Positions 12,001-22,159 of a DNA stretch of 64,000 bases are shown one piece after another (the first letter of the stretch is position 1; the number at the start of each line of letters is the position of its first letter). The stretch covers positions 16,138 to 80,137 of the forward strand of contig JABLUY010000180.1 of NCBI GenBank assembly GCA_013306675.1, written 5' to 3'. This DNA is from Thraustochytrium sp. TN22. Lineage: Eukaryota; Sar; Bigyra; Thraustochytrida; Thraustochytriidae. Under the pieces are notes generated by a model. It searched no databases, was not told the origin of the DNA, and saw nothing but the letters and a program-made list of their open reading frames with translations. A program made the position numbers and the translations under genes.

Positions 12001-13079
12001 AGCGTGCTGTCATCACGGCGACTCGCTTCACCGTCGATGGCGACCTCTACGAGCTGGACGCTGAGGACTGCTTCGGCGACGCGGGCTCGGGCTGGAACTC
12101 CGACCCGTCCAACGTCTTTGATTCGGTGACCTTCGACACCGTGAACCAGCGCACGACCACCCGTGGCGCGGAGCGCACCTGGTCCTTCTACTACGACGAG
12201 AACCTCTTCATTCAGGTTACCTGCCTGCGCATGACTGCCATCGGCAGTGACGATGTCAACGGCATCACTGGCTACCGCATGAACATCGACCACATCATCG
12301 ACATTGATGTGGACCGTGCCACGAGCTCGTCCGCTTCGGGCTACTGCCCGAGCGGTGTGGTTGACTTTCAGGAGTCCACGCCCACGGACACGGAGGATGG
12401 CAGCGTCTTCGCTGAGTGCACTTGGCAGCGCTGGAACACCGGCCTCACCCTTGCCAAGGCCCTCGTTGCCACCGCCACCACGAGTGCGCAGGTGACCTCG
12501 GCTGCCACTACGTGGTGTCAGACGGCCAACTATCTTTCGAGCGCCTCCGCCTGCACGGAATACCTCCTCGAGGACTCCAACATTGACAACATCGGCGACC
12601 GCTGGATCACCGCTTACTGCACGGCCATTTCCTCCAACCGCGCCAGCGGTGTCTCGCTCAACCGCTGGCTCAAGAACTGCCGCACTGACATCGAGGAGGA
12701 GACCTTCGGCATCGTGTCCTACGTGGAGCTCTACGGCAACGGCGCGAAGGACTCTGATAACACCTGCGTGAGTAGCCCGTCCTACTCCGTCTCGACGAAC
12801 GAGGATCTCTGCACGGAAGGTATCTATGTCGAGTACTACGACTCGGACGCTGAAGAGTGGGTTGAGGCCTTCTTTGTGCCCAGTACTTCTCTGCCGTGCG
12901 ATGGCATCATCACCGTGAGCGGCTCCAACTACCCGAACCTCTTCACGAACCCCATCCGCTTCCGCCAGTGCGATCAGCAGCCCAACAACGGCTGTTCGCT
13001 TTCTGAGTCCTGCATGTCCGCGCAGGGCTTCGAGATTCTCTACCGCTTCACGCGCGACAGCTCCGTGTCGTGCCCCTGA
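9036..13079 (+). CDS. Secreted Cys-rich double-module protein with Pro/Thr-rich linker (paralogue A)
   Basis: Predicted 1347-residue secreted protein. The ATG at 9036 is chosen because it opens a classic signal peptide ([25 protein letters not shown]) directly before the mature start SAGCTASSQ that is shared with paralogue B; the open frame 5' of it is not conserved. It has two homologous halves. Module 1 (about 26-600) contains CTCWGDPRC (143-151) followed by NWIVCDDR; module 2 (about 784-1347) contains VYGDPEM (GDP at 885-887) followed by AWIICDGR. Both share a G.TY.L.A.DC..D segment, an [12 protein letters not shown]-like segment, a P.R..QCD block and a terminal C-P. A 13-residue repeat linker (606-about 752) joins them. 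There is no transmembrane or GPI tail, so it is probably extracellular or wall-associated. The GDP motif recalls von Willebrand D domains but the rest does not fit. Function unknown. Confidence 0.9.
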   Translation: MAKMNVFGMVVAVLAASLKDVAAQSAGCTASSQSYELSDQACAAYSTPTTASSVGPYTMSTCCPTLVASGNEEARRALGLETAGVTMARKTQSAETCREVEITNAFCDLDSDSGCVAENTNLEIIFAFEYSTVTSSETCCTECTCWGDPRCVSFSGVRDNWIVCDDRRASNCLHGPKRCEKQTDPFGEACVYVRNDYTPETGKTPYWVSWDESGSPCQSRSIWEGTDYPTMKFFESSDGETTIELTLGERGIISSMQYSTGGETYSLAAADCLSDTSSTAWTTSASGLPSAWSVDVESETRIMWNIQDASGATFASVLCQATSDERQRLDVSFSALQDSSTSAASGASGFCSTGSISEDATGTGTLSLAQDDMCLRQEIGGCLEACKALVDVTCLEDNLEEMVTKWCEDNDLSMVTPAIGSTDACVSRIIGEENCTETSYLWADIVCQMDNYDSSTETVDSDGYDKCLADIEDFTWFQYVTDRPSYTVVSSSSTPTECMASVTGYSQSASSDCEVGVQMQSYNSDTEEWEDEFFVPATNPPCNDVLNISGADFPNVLTRPIRLVQCDSIQSTCATTNNCLPTNGFNVLFNFNAVECPTAAPTQLPTTAEPTMLPTETPTTAEPTPSPTEAPTTAEPTPSPTEAPTTAEPTPSPTEAPTTAEPTPSPSEAPTTAEPTPSPTEAPTTAEPTPSPSEAPTTAEPTPSPSEAPTTAEPTPSPSEAPTTAEPTPSPSEAPTVAPTTAEPTPSPTQAPTAPTVPRTESPIPAESETSAPTTASPTSPSSCYECVENYTSPEVCVSDTSDDYVQMGSCETCCTPEDDYTFPPLTSAGYCRDQSTDRAYCDMNDAEEYELCSDLSGFTLDIDISFHDAQESPVSCCRDCAVYGDPEMTSFTAIGTTLNIDAWIICDGRVIADKQACPITESSCEALVDHDGNTCYYNTTRADLLSEDRSNIGAIGSSCIANPSSGEAVMEIYTTPDGDISISAVLGERAVITATRFTVDGDLYELDAEDCFGDAGSGWNSDPSNVFDSVTFDTVNQRTTTRGAERTWSFYYDENLFIQVTCLRMTAIGSDDVNGITGYRMNIDHIIDIDVDRATSSSASGYCPSGVVDFQESTPTDTEDGSVFAECTWQRWNTGLTLAKALVATATTSAQVTSAATTWCQTANYLSSASACTEYLLEDSNIDNIGDRWITAYCTAISSNRASGVSLNRWLKNCRTDIEEETFGIVSYVELYGNGAKDSDNTCVSSPSYSVSTNEDLCTEGIYVEYYDSDAEEWVEAFFVPSTSLPCDGIITVSGSNYPNLFTNPIRFRQCDQQPNNGCSLSESCMSAQGFEILYRFTRDSSVSCP
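10851..11292 (+). repeat. 39-bp coding minisatellite ([13 protein letters not shown] linker)
   Basis: Eleven tandem copies of a 39-bp unit encode [13 protein letters not shown], with T/S variation at one position and a TVAP interruption before the last copy. It forms a Pro/Thr/Glu stalk, a likely O-glycosylated spacer, between the two modules. The neighbouring paralogue has only a short TPEP/TPSP linker at the same place (about 17690-17790), so the array expanded or contracted after gene duplication. The antisense strand is also open here (VGSAVVGAS-type repeats), an artefact. Confidence 0.95.
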
Positions 13080-14080
13080 AGTTTCGTGCTGTAGCTACTA
13101 GCTAGAAAAGAAATAAGGAAAGCTTCGTATGCGCATCCGTCTCAAGATTCGGCGCAGTGCCTCGACCCATGCGGCGAATGGCATGCTTTGTTGCCGGCGG
13201 TCAAACTTGGTATCCCTCCTCCCCGGCGTGGTGCGGTGCGGGGCCAAATCGAATGTAGTGTCTCGCAAGCTCGTTTTGGTGAACAGAACATCATGCGCTG
13301 GTGGTTGATTTCGACCTTGGTTTTGGCTCGCGCTGTATTTTGTCAGCTTCGGCAATGCACGGAATAAAGCGAGCCTGGTCAGCGAACCTCACGAATCACG
13401 AGCCACGGCGCCAGGAATGGGCGCCTGCTAAAACCGCGGTGGCGACTCGCGGCGACCCGCACGTGCCGTCAAAACGAAGAGAGCGCGCTTTGAAAAAACT
13501 TTCTCAGGCTGCAGGGACCAGAGCCCAAGGGCCCAGGGCCTGGCCCTGGCCCGCCGCCCGGCCCGTCACGCCGCCGACCAACGGCCCGCACCTGCTCCGT
13601 CACGGGCGCGCCATCGCTGGCGCAGCTAAGGCAGCTAGGGCCACTCACGGAGTCTCACGCAGCTCGCGCTGGAAGCGATGGTGTGGCCAAGCCGACAAGG
13701 GCCGCCTGGCGCCCGGGGACAAGATGGAGGGTCACGGCCAAAACGAACGCCGAGCTGCGCGCGCTCCTTCGGGGTTGCTTGCGTGCGTGCGAGCGTGCTG
13801 GTCCGGGCGTGCGGGGCCGGCCGGGCTGGCTGGCCGGGGGAGAGACGCGCGCCCCTCTCAAGTCCCATTGACAAATGTCCAGAGCGTCAAGCCACGCCTG
13901 CGTGATGCGGAAGGCCTCCAGCGTGGACCAGCGCAATGCATCACATAGCGTCGCATCGAACCGAATCGTGCCCGCGGGACCGGGGACGTGCCTGGCTGCA
14001 CCTGAACGCTTCCCTCTGGGCGCCTGTCACTTTGAAAACTGAGGAAGCGCCTGCTTCCGCTCGCTAGCGTCCTGCCAAGG

Positions 14081-14200
14081 GCCGGCCAGGCAGCCAGCCA
14101 GGCAGCCGAGTCCTCTAGCCCTGCCGGCCAGCCAGCCGGCCAGCCGGCCCGCAAGCCAGCCGGCCGGCCAGCCAGTGGCCCGTCGGCCGACCTGCCAGCC
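14081..14200. repeat. GCCAGCCGGCC-type degenerate array
   Basis: Mixed tandem CCAG, GGCA and CCGGCCAG units in the spacer between the two secreted-protein genes. The array is partly self-complementary, so it may fold or be recombination-prone. Confidence 0.8.
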
Positions 14201-15297
14201 CCCTGTCACAAGCTAGCTAGTAGGCAGCCGCCTACGACCACTCATCACCCGGTCCCCTACTCGCTGGCGCGCGCCGCCAGCGCGGCGAGTGCTGCTGCTC
14301 CGGCGGAGCACGACTCGTGACGGCCTTTCTGCGCCGCGGCTTCGAGTCGCCCTGGCAGTCGCTGGCGCCAGCCAGCCACTAACCTTGGTGAAGCGGAGCC
14401 CGGGCCAAGGGCACCGCCGCCGTGATCGCGGCAGCTCGCTCCCAAGCCTTGGCTCCGGGCGGCGAGCGGCCGGCGACAGGAAGGAAGCAGACATGGCCGA
14501 CGGTTCCGGGGCAGCGCCGCAGCGAGGCTACAGCCTCGGAGGGACGCGCAGGCTGCTTCCCTCTGGACGAGAGCGCATGACCCCAGGATGGGCGAGAGTC
14601 ATACTGCGGGCAGAGTGCAGTCAGTGGGGCCTCCTCTGCGGCACGGGCGATGGAGGTCCTCCAGGCTGCAGGGCGCGACTGATCAGACGGCACGCGACTC
14701 CAGGCAGCATGGCGCGCTGAGGCGGCGCGTGTCGAGGAAGGAGATGGATTTCTGCGAAGGGGCCTCCGTGTTGGCTCCGTGGCGCCGCCGCGTGTTGCGT
14801 CGCTGGCGCCGCGCCGCCGCGCAACTTCTGCTGCAGCCTGGCACGGGCATGCGCTTTTCCGGCTGGCGCGGCGATGCGTGCTTAGCTTACAGCGCTGCGC
14901 ATCGCGATGTGTGGCGGCCCTGCGCAGCCTGCGCTCGCTCGCTCCCTAGCTGGGCTTCCTGTCTTGAGACGGCGGTGGACTTAGGGAAATCGTTAGCCAG
15001 CGACTAGGGTGCAGCGACGGCGCGTGACTCACGTCTGCCAAGATCGTCTGCGCCCACGCAACGCTGCGTCCCGTGCGCGTCGCGAGGTAGGTGCAGCAGT
15101 CTCCCGCCCACGCGGGCAAACCCAAATCAAGGGAGAGGATCGGTACGTATTCAACTGCCAAGCTCAGGCAGGGCTAGCAACCTCTCGACAACGCACAGGT
15201 TGCTCGCTCCTTTGCACGCTCGGCCCGCCATGCTGCGCTGCTTCCGCCCGAGGAGCTTCACCTTGAAAGCCGACGAGCCGACTTGTTGGCCGCAGGC

Positions 15298-15362
15298 CTG
15301 GCTGGCTGGCTGGAAGATTGCCAGCCTAGGCCCTGGGGCTGGCTGCTGGCCGGCTGGCTGGC
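15298..15362. repeat. CTGG tetranucleotide array
   Basis: Two short runs of CTGGCTGG units separated by about 30 bases, in the 5' flank of paralogue B. It belongs to the same microsatellite family as 6775-6832, read on the other strand. Confidence 0.8.
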
Positions 15363-15909
15363 GTCCGACGGATGGCCGCCGAGCTGAGCCGCGGCTTGAG
15401 CTCGGCGTGGCTGGCCGTGGCGATGGCGATGGCAGCAGCAGCGGGCGGCAGCGGCGGCCGGGCGGCGGCGGCGGCGGCTGTGAGAGAGGGCGCAGCTGCT
15501 CTGAAGCGCGCCCGCCCAAGCGAAGCTGCTTGCCTCCAGAGGTCCGGACGTGGTGAGGCAGTGCACGCCCTCCCACAGGGCCAGCCCAGCGCGCACGTAA
15601 AATCACGTGATGCAAGCGACGCGAAGCCAGCCAGTCACGGCGCGGAGCGAGCGTGAAGCAAATCTGTGAGCGGGAGGGAGCTGACTGACTGACATTTGCC
15701 TGCAAAACAGGATCGTCGGGATTGCCGAGCGCCGCGCCGCGCAGGGCTGCGCAGCGCCGTTGACGCCGCCACCGCCGCGCAGAGCTCGCAGACGCCCGGC
15801 CGTAGCTCGCCCGCTCGCCAGAGCGGACGAGCGCGACCGAGCGCGCCTGCGTGCCCCGGGACCTCGCGCCTGTCGCTCGTCTTTGTTGACAAGCTTCAGC
15901 TCTTTGACA

Positions 15910-18900
15910 ATGCAGCTCCTCACCTCGGTCGCCGCCGTGCTGGCGGTCACGAGCGCCGTCGCGTCTGGGCAGTCTGCCGGTTGCACGGCTTCTAGCCAGA
16001 CCTACACGCTCGAGAACCTCGCGTGCGACGTGCTCGGCGTGCCGTCGACCGCCTCGGCGCTCGGCCCGTACACCATGGATACCTGCTGCCCGAACCTCGT
16101 GGCCGGCGAGAGCGTCGAGGCTCGCCGCGCGCTGGGCCTGGAGGACTCGCGCATGCTGCAATCCACCTCGGACGAGACCTGCCGTGAGATCGAGATCTCC
16201 AACGCATACTGCGACCTGGAGGGCGATTCCGGCTGCACTGCGGAGACCAGCCTGCTGCGCCTGGCCCTTGCCTTCGAGTACACGGCCACGAGCTCGGATA
16301 ACACGTGCTGCGCCTCTTGCACCTGCTGGGGCGACCCGCGCTGCTCCTCGTTCTCGAGCGTGCGCGCCAACTGGATCATCTGCGACGACCGGAACTCCCA
16401 GACCTGCCTGCATCAGAGGGTCAAGTGTGGCCAGCAGAAGGACCCCTGGGGCGAGAAGTGCGTCTTCGCGCGCACGGAGTACACCCCGGAGACCGGCAAG
16501 ACCCCGTACTGGGTTAGCTGGGATGAGAGCGGCAGCCCCTGCCAGTCCCGTCAGCTCTGGGAGGGCCTCGCTTCGCCGTCGATGACCTTCTACGAGTCCC
16601 CGGACGGCACCCAGAGCGTTGAGCTTGTCATTGGCGAGCGCGGCATCATCACCTCGATGGAGTACAGTATGAACGGTGAGACCTACAGCCTGGCCGCCGC
16701 GGACTGCCTCTCGGACACCTCTTCGGCCGCCTGGACCACCTCGGCGACCGGGCTTCCGTCGTCCTGGAGCGTCGAGGTGCAGACTTCGGAGCGCATCATG
16801 TGGAGCATCCAGGACACCGGCGCGACGACTTTCATGAGCGTCCTGTGCCAGGCCACCTCGGACGACCGCACCCGCCTGGACGTTCAGCTTGACATCCCGG
16901 TCGCCACCGACTCGACCTCGACTGCCGACGAATCGAGCGGCTTCTGCTCGACTGGCGTCATTCCGGAGAGCGCCACGGGCACCGGCACCCTCAGCCTGGC
17001 ACAGGACGACATTTGCCTGCGCAAGGAGGTTGGCGGCTGCGTGGAGGCCTGCAAGGCCCTCGTCGACGTCACCTGCGTCGAGTCCACGCTCGAGGCCATG
17101 ATCACGAGCTGGTGCGCGAGCAACGACCTCTCTATGATCACTCCGGCCATCGGCTCGACCGAGGCCTGTGTGTCGCGCATCATGGGCGACGAGAACTGCA
17201 CGGAGACCAGCTACCTGTGGGCCGACATTGTGTGCCAGATGGACAACTATGACTCCAGCACCGAGACCGTCGACTCGGACGGCTATGACAAGTGCCTGGC
17301 GGACATCGAGGAGTTTACTTGGTTCCAGTACGTGACCGACCGCCCGTCCTTTACCGTCGTGTCGTCCTCGTCCTCAACCCCGGATGAGTGCACGTCGGAT
17401 GTGACTGAGTACAGCCAGAGCAAGTCAAGCGACTGCGAGGTTGGTGTGCAGGCCCAGTCCTTCAACCCGGACACGGAGCAGTGGGAGGACGAATTCTTCA
17501 TCCCGGCGTCCAACCCACCGTGCGATGGCGCCCTTGCGATCTCGGGCTCGGACTTCCCCAACATGGTGACTCGCCCCACGCGCTACGTGCAGTGCGAGAG
17601 CATCCAGTCCACGTGCGCCACCTCGAACAGCTGCCTGCCCACCAATGGCTTCACCATGTCCGTCACCTACGAGTCTGAAGAGTGCCCGACGCCCTCGCCG
17701 ACGCCGGAGCCCACCACGCCGGAGCCCACCACGCCGGAGCCCACCCCCTCGCCGACCCCGAACCCGACCGTTGAGCGCCCGGAGCCCTCGTGCTACGAGT
17801 GCACTTATGGCGACACCACCCCGGAGGTTTGTGTGAACGATAACTCGGATGAGTACCTGGAGATGGGCTCGTGCGACACCTGCTGCGAGCCGGAGGAGGG
17901 TGCCACCTTCCCGCCGCTCACCGACGCTGGCTACTGCCGCTGGCAGCAGACGGAGCGCCCTTACTGCGACATGAGCGACTCTGAGGAGGCGGAGATCTGC
18001 AGCAACCTGAACCGCTTCGAGCTCGAGGTCTACATCAACTACACGAACTCGCAGGAGCAGCCCACTAGCTGCTGCCGCGACTGCGCCATCTACGGTGACC
18101 CGGAGATGACTCCGTTTACGGCCGTTGGCAACAACCTTGCCATCGACGCCTGGATCCTCTGCGATGGTCGCCAGATTTCCAACGACGCGGCCTGCCCTAT
18201 TCTCGAGAGCGTCTGCGAGTCCCAGGTCGACCACGAGGGCAGGACGTGCTACTACAACTCCACGCGCGCAGAGCTTCTCGAGTACGACCAGAGCAACATC
18301 GGTGCGATCGGCTCCTCGTGCATTGCCAACCCGGACTCGGGCGAGGCCGTCATGGAGATCTACACTACCGAGGACGGCACCTTCAGCGTTGAGGCTGTCC
18401 TGGGCGAGCGCGCTGTCGTCACCGAGACGCGCATTACTGTCGATGGTACCCTCTACCAGCTCACCGCGGCCGACTGCTTCGGCGATGCGGGCGCCGGCTG
18501 GAACACCGACCCGAGCGCCGTTTTCACGGACATCACCTACGACTCGGAGAATGTTCGCACAAGCTCGCGTGGCGCTGAGCGTACCTGGACCTTCATGTAC
18601 GACGACAGCATTTACATGCAGATCACCTGCCTCCGCATGACTGCCATCGGCGACAGCGCTGTCGCTGGCATCACCGGCTACCGCATGAACATCGATCGCA
18701 TCATCGACACGGACCAGGACCGCGCCGTTGCTGGTTCCGGCTACTGCCCGACCGGTGTGGTTGACTTCCAGGACGCCACCCCCACGGACAATGAGGATGG
18801 TAGTGTCTTCGCCGAGTGCACTTGGCAGCGCTGGTCGGCAGGCCTCACCATGGCCAAGGCCCTCGTTGCTACGGCCACCACGACTGCTCAGGTTCAGAAC

Positions 18901-19479
18901 GCTGCCCGTACCTGGTGCCAGACGGCCAACTACGGCTCGAGCGTGAACAACTGCATCAACTACCTGCTTAAGGACAGCAACGTCCAGAAGATTGGCGAGC
19001 GCTGGATCACTGCCTACTGCACGGCGATTTCCGCCTCGCGCCCGGACAGCTTGGACATGAGCGGCTGGCTCAACAAGTGCGAGGGTGAGATCGAGGAGGA
19101 GACCTTCGGCATTGTCTCGTACGTCGAGACGTACGGCAACGGTGAGAAGGACACGGAGAACACTTGCTCCAGCAATCCGTCCTACAGCCTCTCGACCGAG
19201 GACGATCTCTGCACGGAGGGCATCTACGTGGAGTACTACGACGAGGACGCTGATGAGTGGGTCGAGGTCTTCTTCGTGCCCAGCACTAACCTCCCGTGCG
19301 ACGGCGTCATCACCATCTCGGGCAAGAACTACCCGGAGCTCTTCACCAACCTGATTCGCTTCCGCCAGTGCGACCAGCAGCCCAACAACGGCTGCTCGCT
19401 TGCCTCGTCCTGCTCCTCCGCGCAGGGCTACCAGATCCAGTACAAGTACACGCGCACCAATGCTGTGCAGTGCCCCTAA
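15910..19479 (+). CDS. Secreted Cys-rich double-module protein (paralogue B)
   Basis: Predicted 1189-residue secreted protein, clearly paralogous along its length to the product of the gene ending at 13079. The ATG at 15910 gives the signal peptide MQLLTSVAAVLAVTSAVASG and then [12 protein letters not shown], aligned with paralogue A; the frame is open 50 codons further upstream but not conserved. Module 1 has CTCWGDPRC (GDP at 141-143) and NWIICDDR. Module 2, from C628, has IYGDPEM (GDP at 729-731) and AWILCDGR. The linker is only about 35 residues (TPEPTTPEPT type). Cysteine positions are preserved between paralogues. There is no membrane anchor. A structural extracellular-matrix, scale or adhesion role is plausible but unproven; no enzyme motif is visible. 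Confidence 0.9.
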   Translation: MQLLTSVAAVLAVTSAVASGQSAGCTASSQTYTLENLACDVLGVPSTASALGPYTMDTCCPNLVAGESVEARRALGLEDSRMLQSTSDETCREIEISNAYCDLEGDSGCTAETSLLRLALAFEYTATSSDNTCCASCTCWGDPRCSSFSSVRANWIICDDRNSQTCLHQRVKCGQQKDPWGEKCVFARTEYTPETGKTPYWVSWDESGSPCQSRQLWEGLASPSMTFYESPDGTQSVELVIGERGIITSMEYSMNGETYSLAAADCLSDTSSAAWTTSATGLPSSWSVEVQTSERIMWSIQDTGATTFMSVLCQATSDDRTRLDVQLDIPVATDSTSTADESSGFCSTGVIPESATGTGTLSLAQDDICLRKEVGGCVEACKALVDVTCVESTLEAMITSWCASNDLSMITPAIGSTEACVSRIMGDENCTETSYLWADIVCQMDNYDSSTETVDSDGYDKCLADIEEFTWFQYVTDRPSFTVVSSSSSTPDECTSDVTEYSQSKSSDCEVGVQAQSFNPDTEQWEDEFFIPASNPPCDGALAISGSDFPNMVTRPTRYVQCESIQSTCATSNSCLPTNGFTMSVTYESEECPTPSPTPEPTTPEPTTPEPTPSPTPNPTVERPEPSCYECTYGDTTPEVCVNDNSDEYLEMGSCDTCCEPEEGATFPPLTDAGYCRWQQTERPYCDMSDSEEAEICSNLNRFELEVYINYTNSQEQPTSCCRDCAIYGDPEMTPFTAVGNNLAIDAWILCDGRQISNDAACPILESVCESQVDHEGRTCYYNSTRAELLEYDQSNIGAIGSSCIANPDSGEAVMEIYTTEDGTFSVEAVLGERAVVTETRITVDGTLYQLTAADCFGDAGAGWNTDPSAVFTDITYDSENVRTSSRGAERTWTFMYDDSIYMQITCLRMTAIGDSAVAGITGYRMNIDRIIDTDQDRAVAGSGYCPTGVVDFQDATPTDNEDGSVFAECTWQRWSAGLTMAKALVATATTTAQVQNAARTWCQTANYGSSVNNCINYLLKDSNVQKIGERWITAYCTAISASRPDSLDMSGWLNKCEGEIEEETFGIVSYVETYGNGEKDTENTCSSNPSYSLSTEDDLCTEGIYVEYYDEDADEWVEVFFVPSTNLPCDGVITISGKNYPELFTNLIRFRQCDQQPNNGCSLASSCSSAQGYQIQYKYTRTNAVQCP

Positions 19480-19681
19480 GCTGCACGCTCTCTTTTTCCT
19501 CCTAGGCCGTAACTTTTCCAGTCAATGACTATGCTTTCAAAAGGAAAAACCTTTCCAGTCTGGTCTCTGCGTGTTTTTTTCTGAAGTTGAGGGCGAGGTC
19601 CTGCTTGTCCACAACAAAAGCGCAGCAGTGTGGTTGAACACCCCGCTCCCAACACTTCACTTGTCATCAAAGGTTGCTTGT

Positions 19682-21087
19682 TCAGGACCTGCCGCCAGAC
19701 CTTGGATCAATTCTTGTGCTGGAGAAACTGGTGCCTTGAGCAGCGAGCAGAACTGCGCATCCGCCTTGCACAGCCGCCAACACCTGAAAGACGACTTCGA
19801 GAGGGTACATGGACGCAAGTTGCACTCCAAGCCAGACTGCAAGGTTGAGTGGAATGCGCATCCAGGCAACGACGGAGCCCATCATGTGTGGCGGAATGGA
19901 GTGCGTACGCATGGTGGCCGCCCAGGGCTCAAAGGCACCGCAGCACATCTCGAAGATACAGAAGTACGCCAGCAAGAAGTGTTCGGGTCCGTGCGAGCAC
20001 GCCGCGCCCAGCGCGCCACCCAGCACGCCGCTCGCGGACAGCGAGCTCGCGCTCCCCGCGAGAAGAACTGCCAGGCCTACCCGCAGCGGGCGCGCGGTTG
20101 GAGCCGTGACCTCATAGAGGGCGCCCCGAGCGCGAGCGCGATCATGAGCGTGGAGAAGATGAGCTCCGTTGGCGGCCGCAGTCCCTCTCTGCACTCGGCC
20201 AGCGCGAGAAAGGAAGGCACCCAGAGAACCACAAAGGTGTAGACTGAGCCTTCGAAGCAGGTCTGCACCATGGCCACGATGCACACGGCGCGGATGTCGA
20301 GGGCCTTGTCGCACTTTGGGCTGTGGTCGTCCGCCGGCGCCGTGCGACGACCCCGGTTCTCTGGCCACCGTGTCGCAATGTACGCTCCGGCGCCCGCAGT
20401 GAGGACCAGGGCGAGACGGAAGGGCGCAACCTCCCCGCCGAAGCCGCGCACAGCTCGCGCGAGGACGCCTGCCAGAACCGCGGCGATGCCATTGAGCACA
20501 GATGCGAGGGAGAACATGCGCGCAAGGGCAGCACGAGGCAGACCGCTGCGGTCGTGCTCGGAGGTGATCCAACTCTCAAAGGTGCAAAAGAGAAGTGATG
20601 TTGATACGCCCCCAAGCACGCGGCCCACCAAGAGAACATCCATGCGTGGAACGTGCTCGATCGCCTGGATGATGACCTCCAGCGCGCAGTACAACAGGGC
20701 GCCACGCTTGCGGCCGTACCGGTCAATCCAGGGCCCGACGACAGTGCCGGCGACGGCAGACGCTACGAAGCCAGTCACGAAGAGCGTGCCGACGTCGAGC
20801 CCGTACGAGGTGTACAGCGTATACATATTGGTCCCTTGCAGCCAATCAGCCAACCTGACAACGAAGTGTACGCCCAGGTACTCTACGTGCAGGGGCGATA
20901 GCTCCGCAGAGGCCTCTTTATCCCTTGCCAGCGGCGGCGCGGCAATTGACGCGGGCTTCGTTGGCGGCGTCCCCTTGATGTCTCCATGCGCCCTGCGCCC
21001 CGGCCGCTGGTTTGCACAGCGCGCCAAGGCCACGGCGCTCACTGTGCTGAGGGCTGCGAGCCACTGCCATGCGCCGGTCTCGTCCAT
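19682..21087 (-). CDS. MFSD5: MFSD5-type major facilitator transporter, with apparent 1-base frameshift
   Basis: Homologue of MFSD5, a 12-TM major facilitator (molybdate-anion transporter family). The start chosen is the ATG at 21087 (MDETGAWQWLAALSTV), matching the family's first TM helix; an upstream in-frame ATG at 21306 adds non-conserved sequence. Family blocks: LGVHFVVRLADWLQGTNMYTLY, the loop DRYGRKRGALL, VGRVLGGVSTSLLFCTFESW and IFSTLMIALALG. At this last point the frame breaks. The rest of the protein (ALYEVTAPTARPL to the terminal TM helices, through FEPWAATMRTHSIPP) continues in another frame to the stop at 19682. The shift sits at a CCCC run (20124-20127, plus strand) and behaves like one missing base. 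A sequencing error or a recent null allele both fit; no intron signals are seen. Confidence 0.85.
20124..20127 (-). other. Frameshift site in the MFSD5 homologue
   Basis: The homopolymer of four C (plus strand) is where family homology moves from one minus-strand frame to the next. Read as five bases, the homology would run on without a break. The interrupted frame otherwise ends about ten codons later at 20077. Confidence 0.75.
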
Positions 21088-21388
21088 GTCGCCGCCCGCC
21101 GCAGACGCGCTCGTGCACGCGCATGCGAGAGCTTTGCGGCGGCTGCTGCTTCTGCTGGTGCTGCCGGCTGTTTGGTGTCTGAGGAAGTGAGGCGTCTCAC
21201 TGGCCCAACGACCGTCCCATGACCACGAAGGAGGGAGCACCACACACCGGTGCCACGCGTTCAAGTTGGCTGCGACAATACGACAAGTCTTGGGTAGGCG
21301 TAGCAAGGCAGCGCGATCTCAGCTCAGCTCTCCGCGCGGCCAGGCAAGCGTTCTCCTTGGCCACTCGCAATCGTGTTCGGTCAAGGAA

Positions 21389-22032
21389 GTCTGGTGGAGA
21401 GGGCAAACGTTTTGCCTGCAGCGATGCGCGAGCGCACGTTTGACGTGAATCAATCACTGTCAGTGGCACATATAGGCCTAGCTTGACTCGACTTGGTGCC
21501 CCGCTTGCGCCTCGGCCAGCTCTTAGAGCAAGCTAGTTGGCTAGCTAGAGCCAGCTCGTCTCGCAAGTGCATCGGCGCATCGAGCTCTGCCAGTTGTCTC
21601 CCTTCTCTTCTCGCTGCGCCCTTTGCTGCGCATCTCGTCCCTGGCGGTGGTCATCGCATCACATTGGGAAGGAGTCGCTTCGCGTCCCATCGAGTGCATC
21701 ACCTTCTTTTGTCTGGTGGAGAGGGCAAACGTTTTGCCTGCAGCGATGCGCGAGCGCACGTTTGACGTGAATCAATCACTGTCAGTGGCACATATAGGCC
21801 TAGCTTGACTCGACTTGGTGCCCCGCTTGCGCCTCGACCAGCTCTTAGAGCAAGCTAGCTGGCTAGCTAGAGCCAGCTCGTTTCGCAAGTGCATCGGCGC
21901 ATCGAGCTCTGCCAGTTGTCTCCCTTCTCTTCTCGCTGCGCCCTTTGCTGCGCATCTCGTCCCTGGCGGTGGTCATCGCATCACATTGGGAAGGAGTCGC
22001 TTCGCGTCCCATCGAGTGCATCACCTTCTTTT
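21389..22032. repeat. 322-bp tandem direct duplication, two copies
   Basis: Copy 1 is 21389-21710 and copy 2 is 21711-22032, head to tail with no spacer. By eye only three substitutions separate them (GGCCAG/GACCAG, AGTTGG/AGCTGG, GTCTCG/GTTTCG), about 99% identity. Neither copy encodes a credible protein. Each contains CAAACGTTTTG, ATATAGGCCTAG and CTAGCTAG palindromes. There are no terminal inverted repeats, so it looks like a recent segmental duplication rather than a transposon. It lies 300-950 bases upstream of the MFSD5 start. Confidence 0.95.
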
Positions 22033-22054
22033 GATTGAAATTGAACTTTGCTGC

Positions 22055-22110
22055 CATGGTGGTTTGCTACCATGGTGGTGATACCGGGTACTCACTGGTA
22101 CCACCATCCA
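22055..22110. repeat. CCATGGTGGT inverted/direct repeat cluster
   Basis: GCCATGGTGGT and ACCATGGTGGT occur as direct repeats about 15 bases apart, followed by TGGTACCACCATC, which is complementary to both. A stem-loop can form in the 3' flank of the CCR4 gene, 50-100 bases beyond its stop, so it might act in 3'-end formation. Confidence 0.6.
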
Positions 22111-22159
22111 TCGCCCTATCATGATCAGCCGCGCCAGGAGAAAAAAAAAGTCTTGTTCA

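Larger units (their letters stand above)
13080..15909. other. 2.8 kb noncoding spacer between the tandem paralogues
   Basis: No gene is supported; the open frames look like random GC-rich sequence. It holds CTAGCTAG-type palindromes (13096-13104, 14211-14220), GCCAG/GGCC arrays (14081-14200), CTGG arrays (15298-15362) and a GC-rich leader for paralogue B. I see no obvious similarity to the region upstream of paralogue A, so if the spacer was duplicated with the gene it has since diverged. Confidence 0.6.
21088..22159. other. Intergenic region, MFSD5 upstream / CCR4 downstream
   Basis: No gene. About 60% of it is the 322-bp tandem duplication described separately. The rest includes the inverted repeat at 22055-22110 and an A9 run (22141-22149) just beyond the CCR4 stop. 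Confidence 0.75.

Noticed and set aside
13301-13948. 215-codon frame between the secreted paralogues
   Set aside because: No GC3 bias, no homology recognised, and rich in restart codons typical of random GC-rich sequence.
20077-20140. Intron as the cause of the MFSD5 frame change
   Set aside because: Homology resumes in the next frame with no missing residues or inserted sequence and no GT..AG pair of workable length at the junction.
21389-22032. Tandem duplication considered as a transposon or CRISPR-like array
   Set aside because: Only two long abutting copies, no terminal inverted repeats, no spacers and no transposase. The genome is eukaryotic, so CRISPR is not expected.
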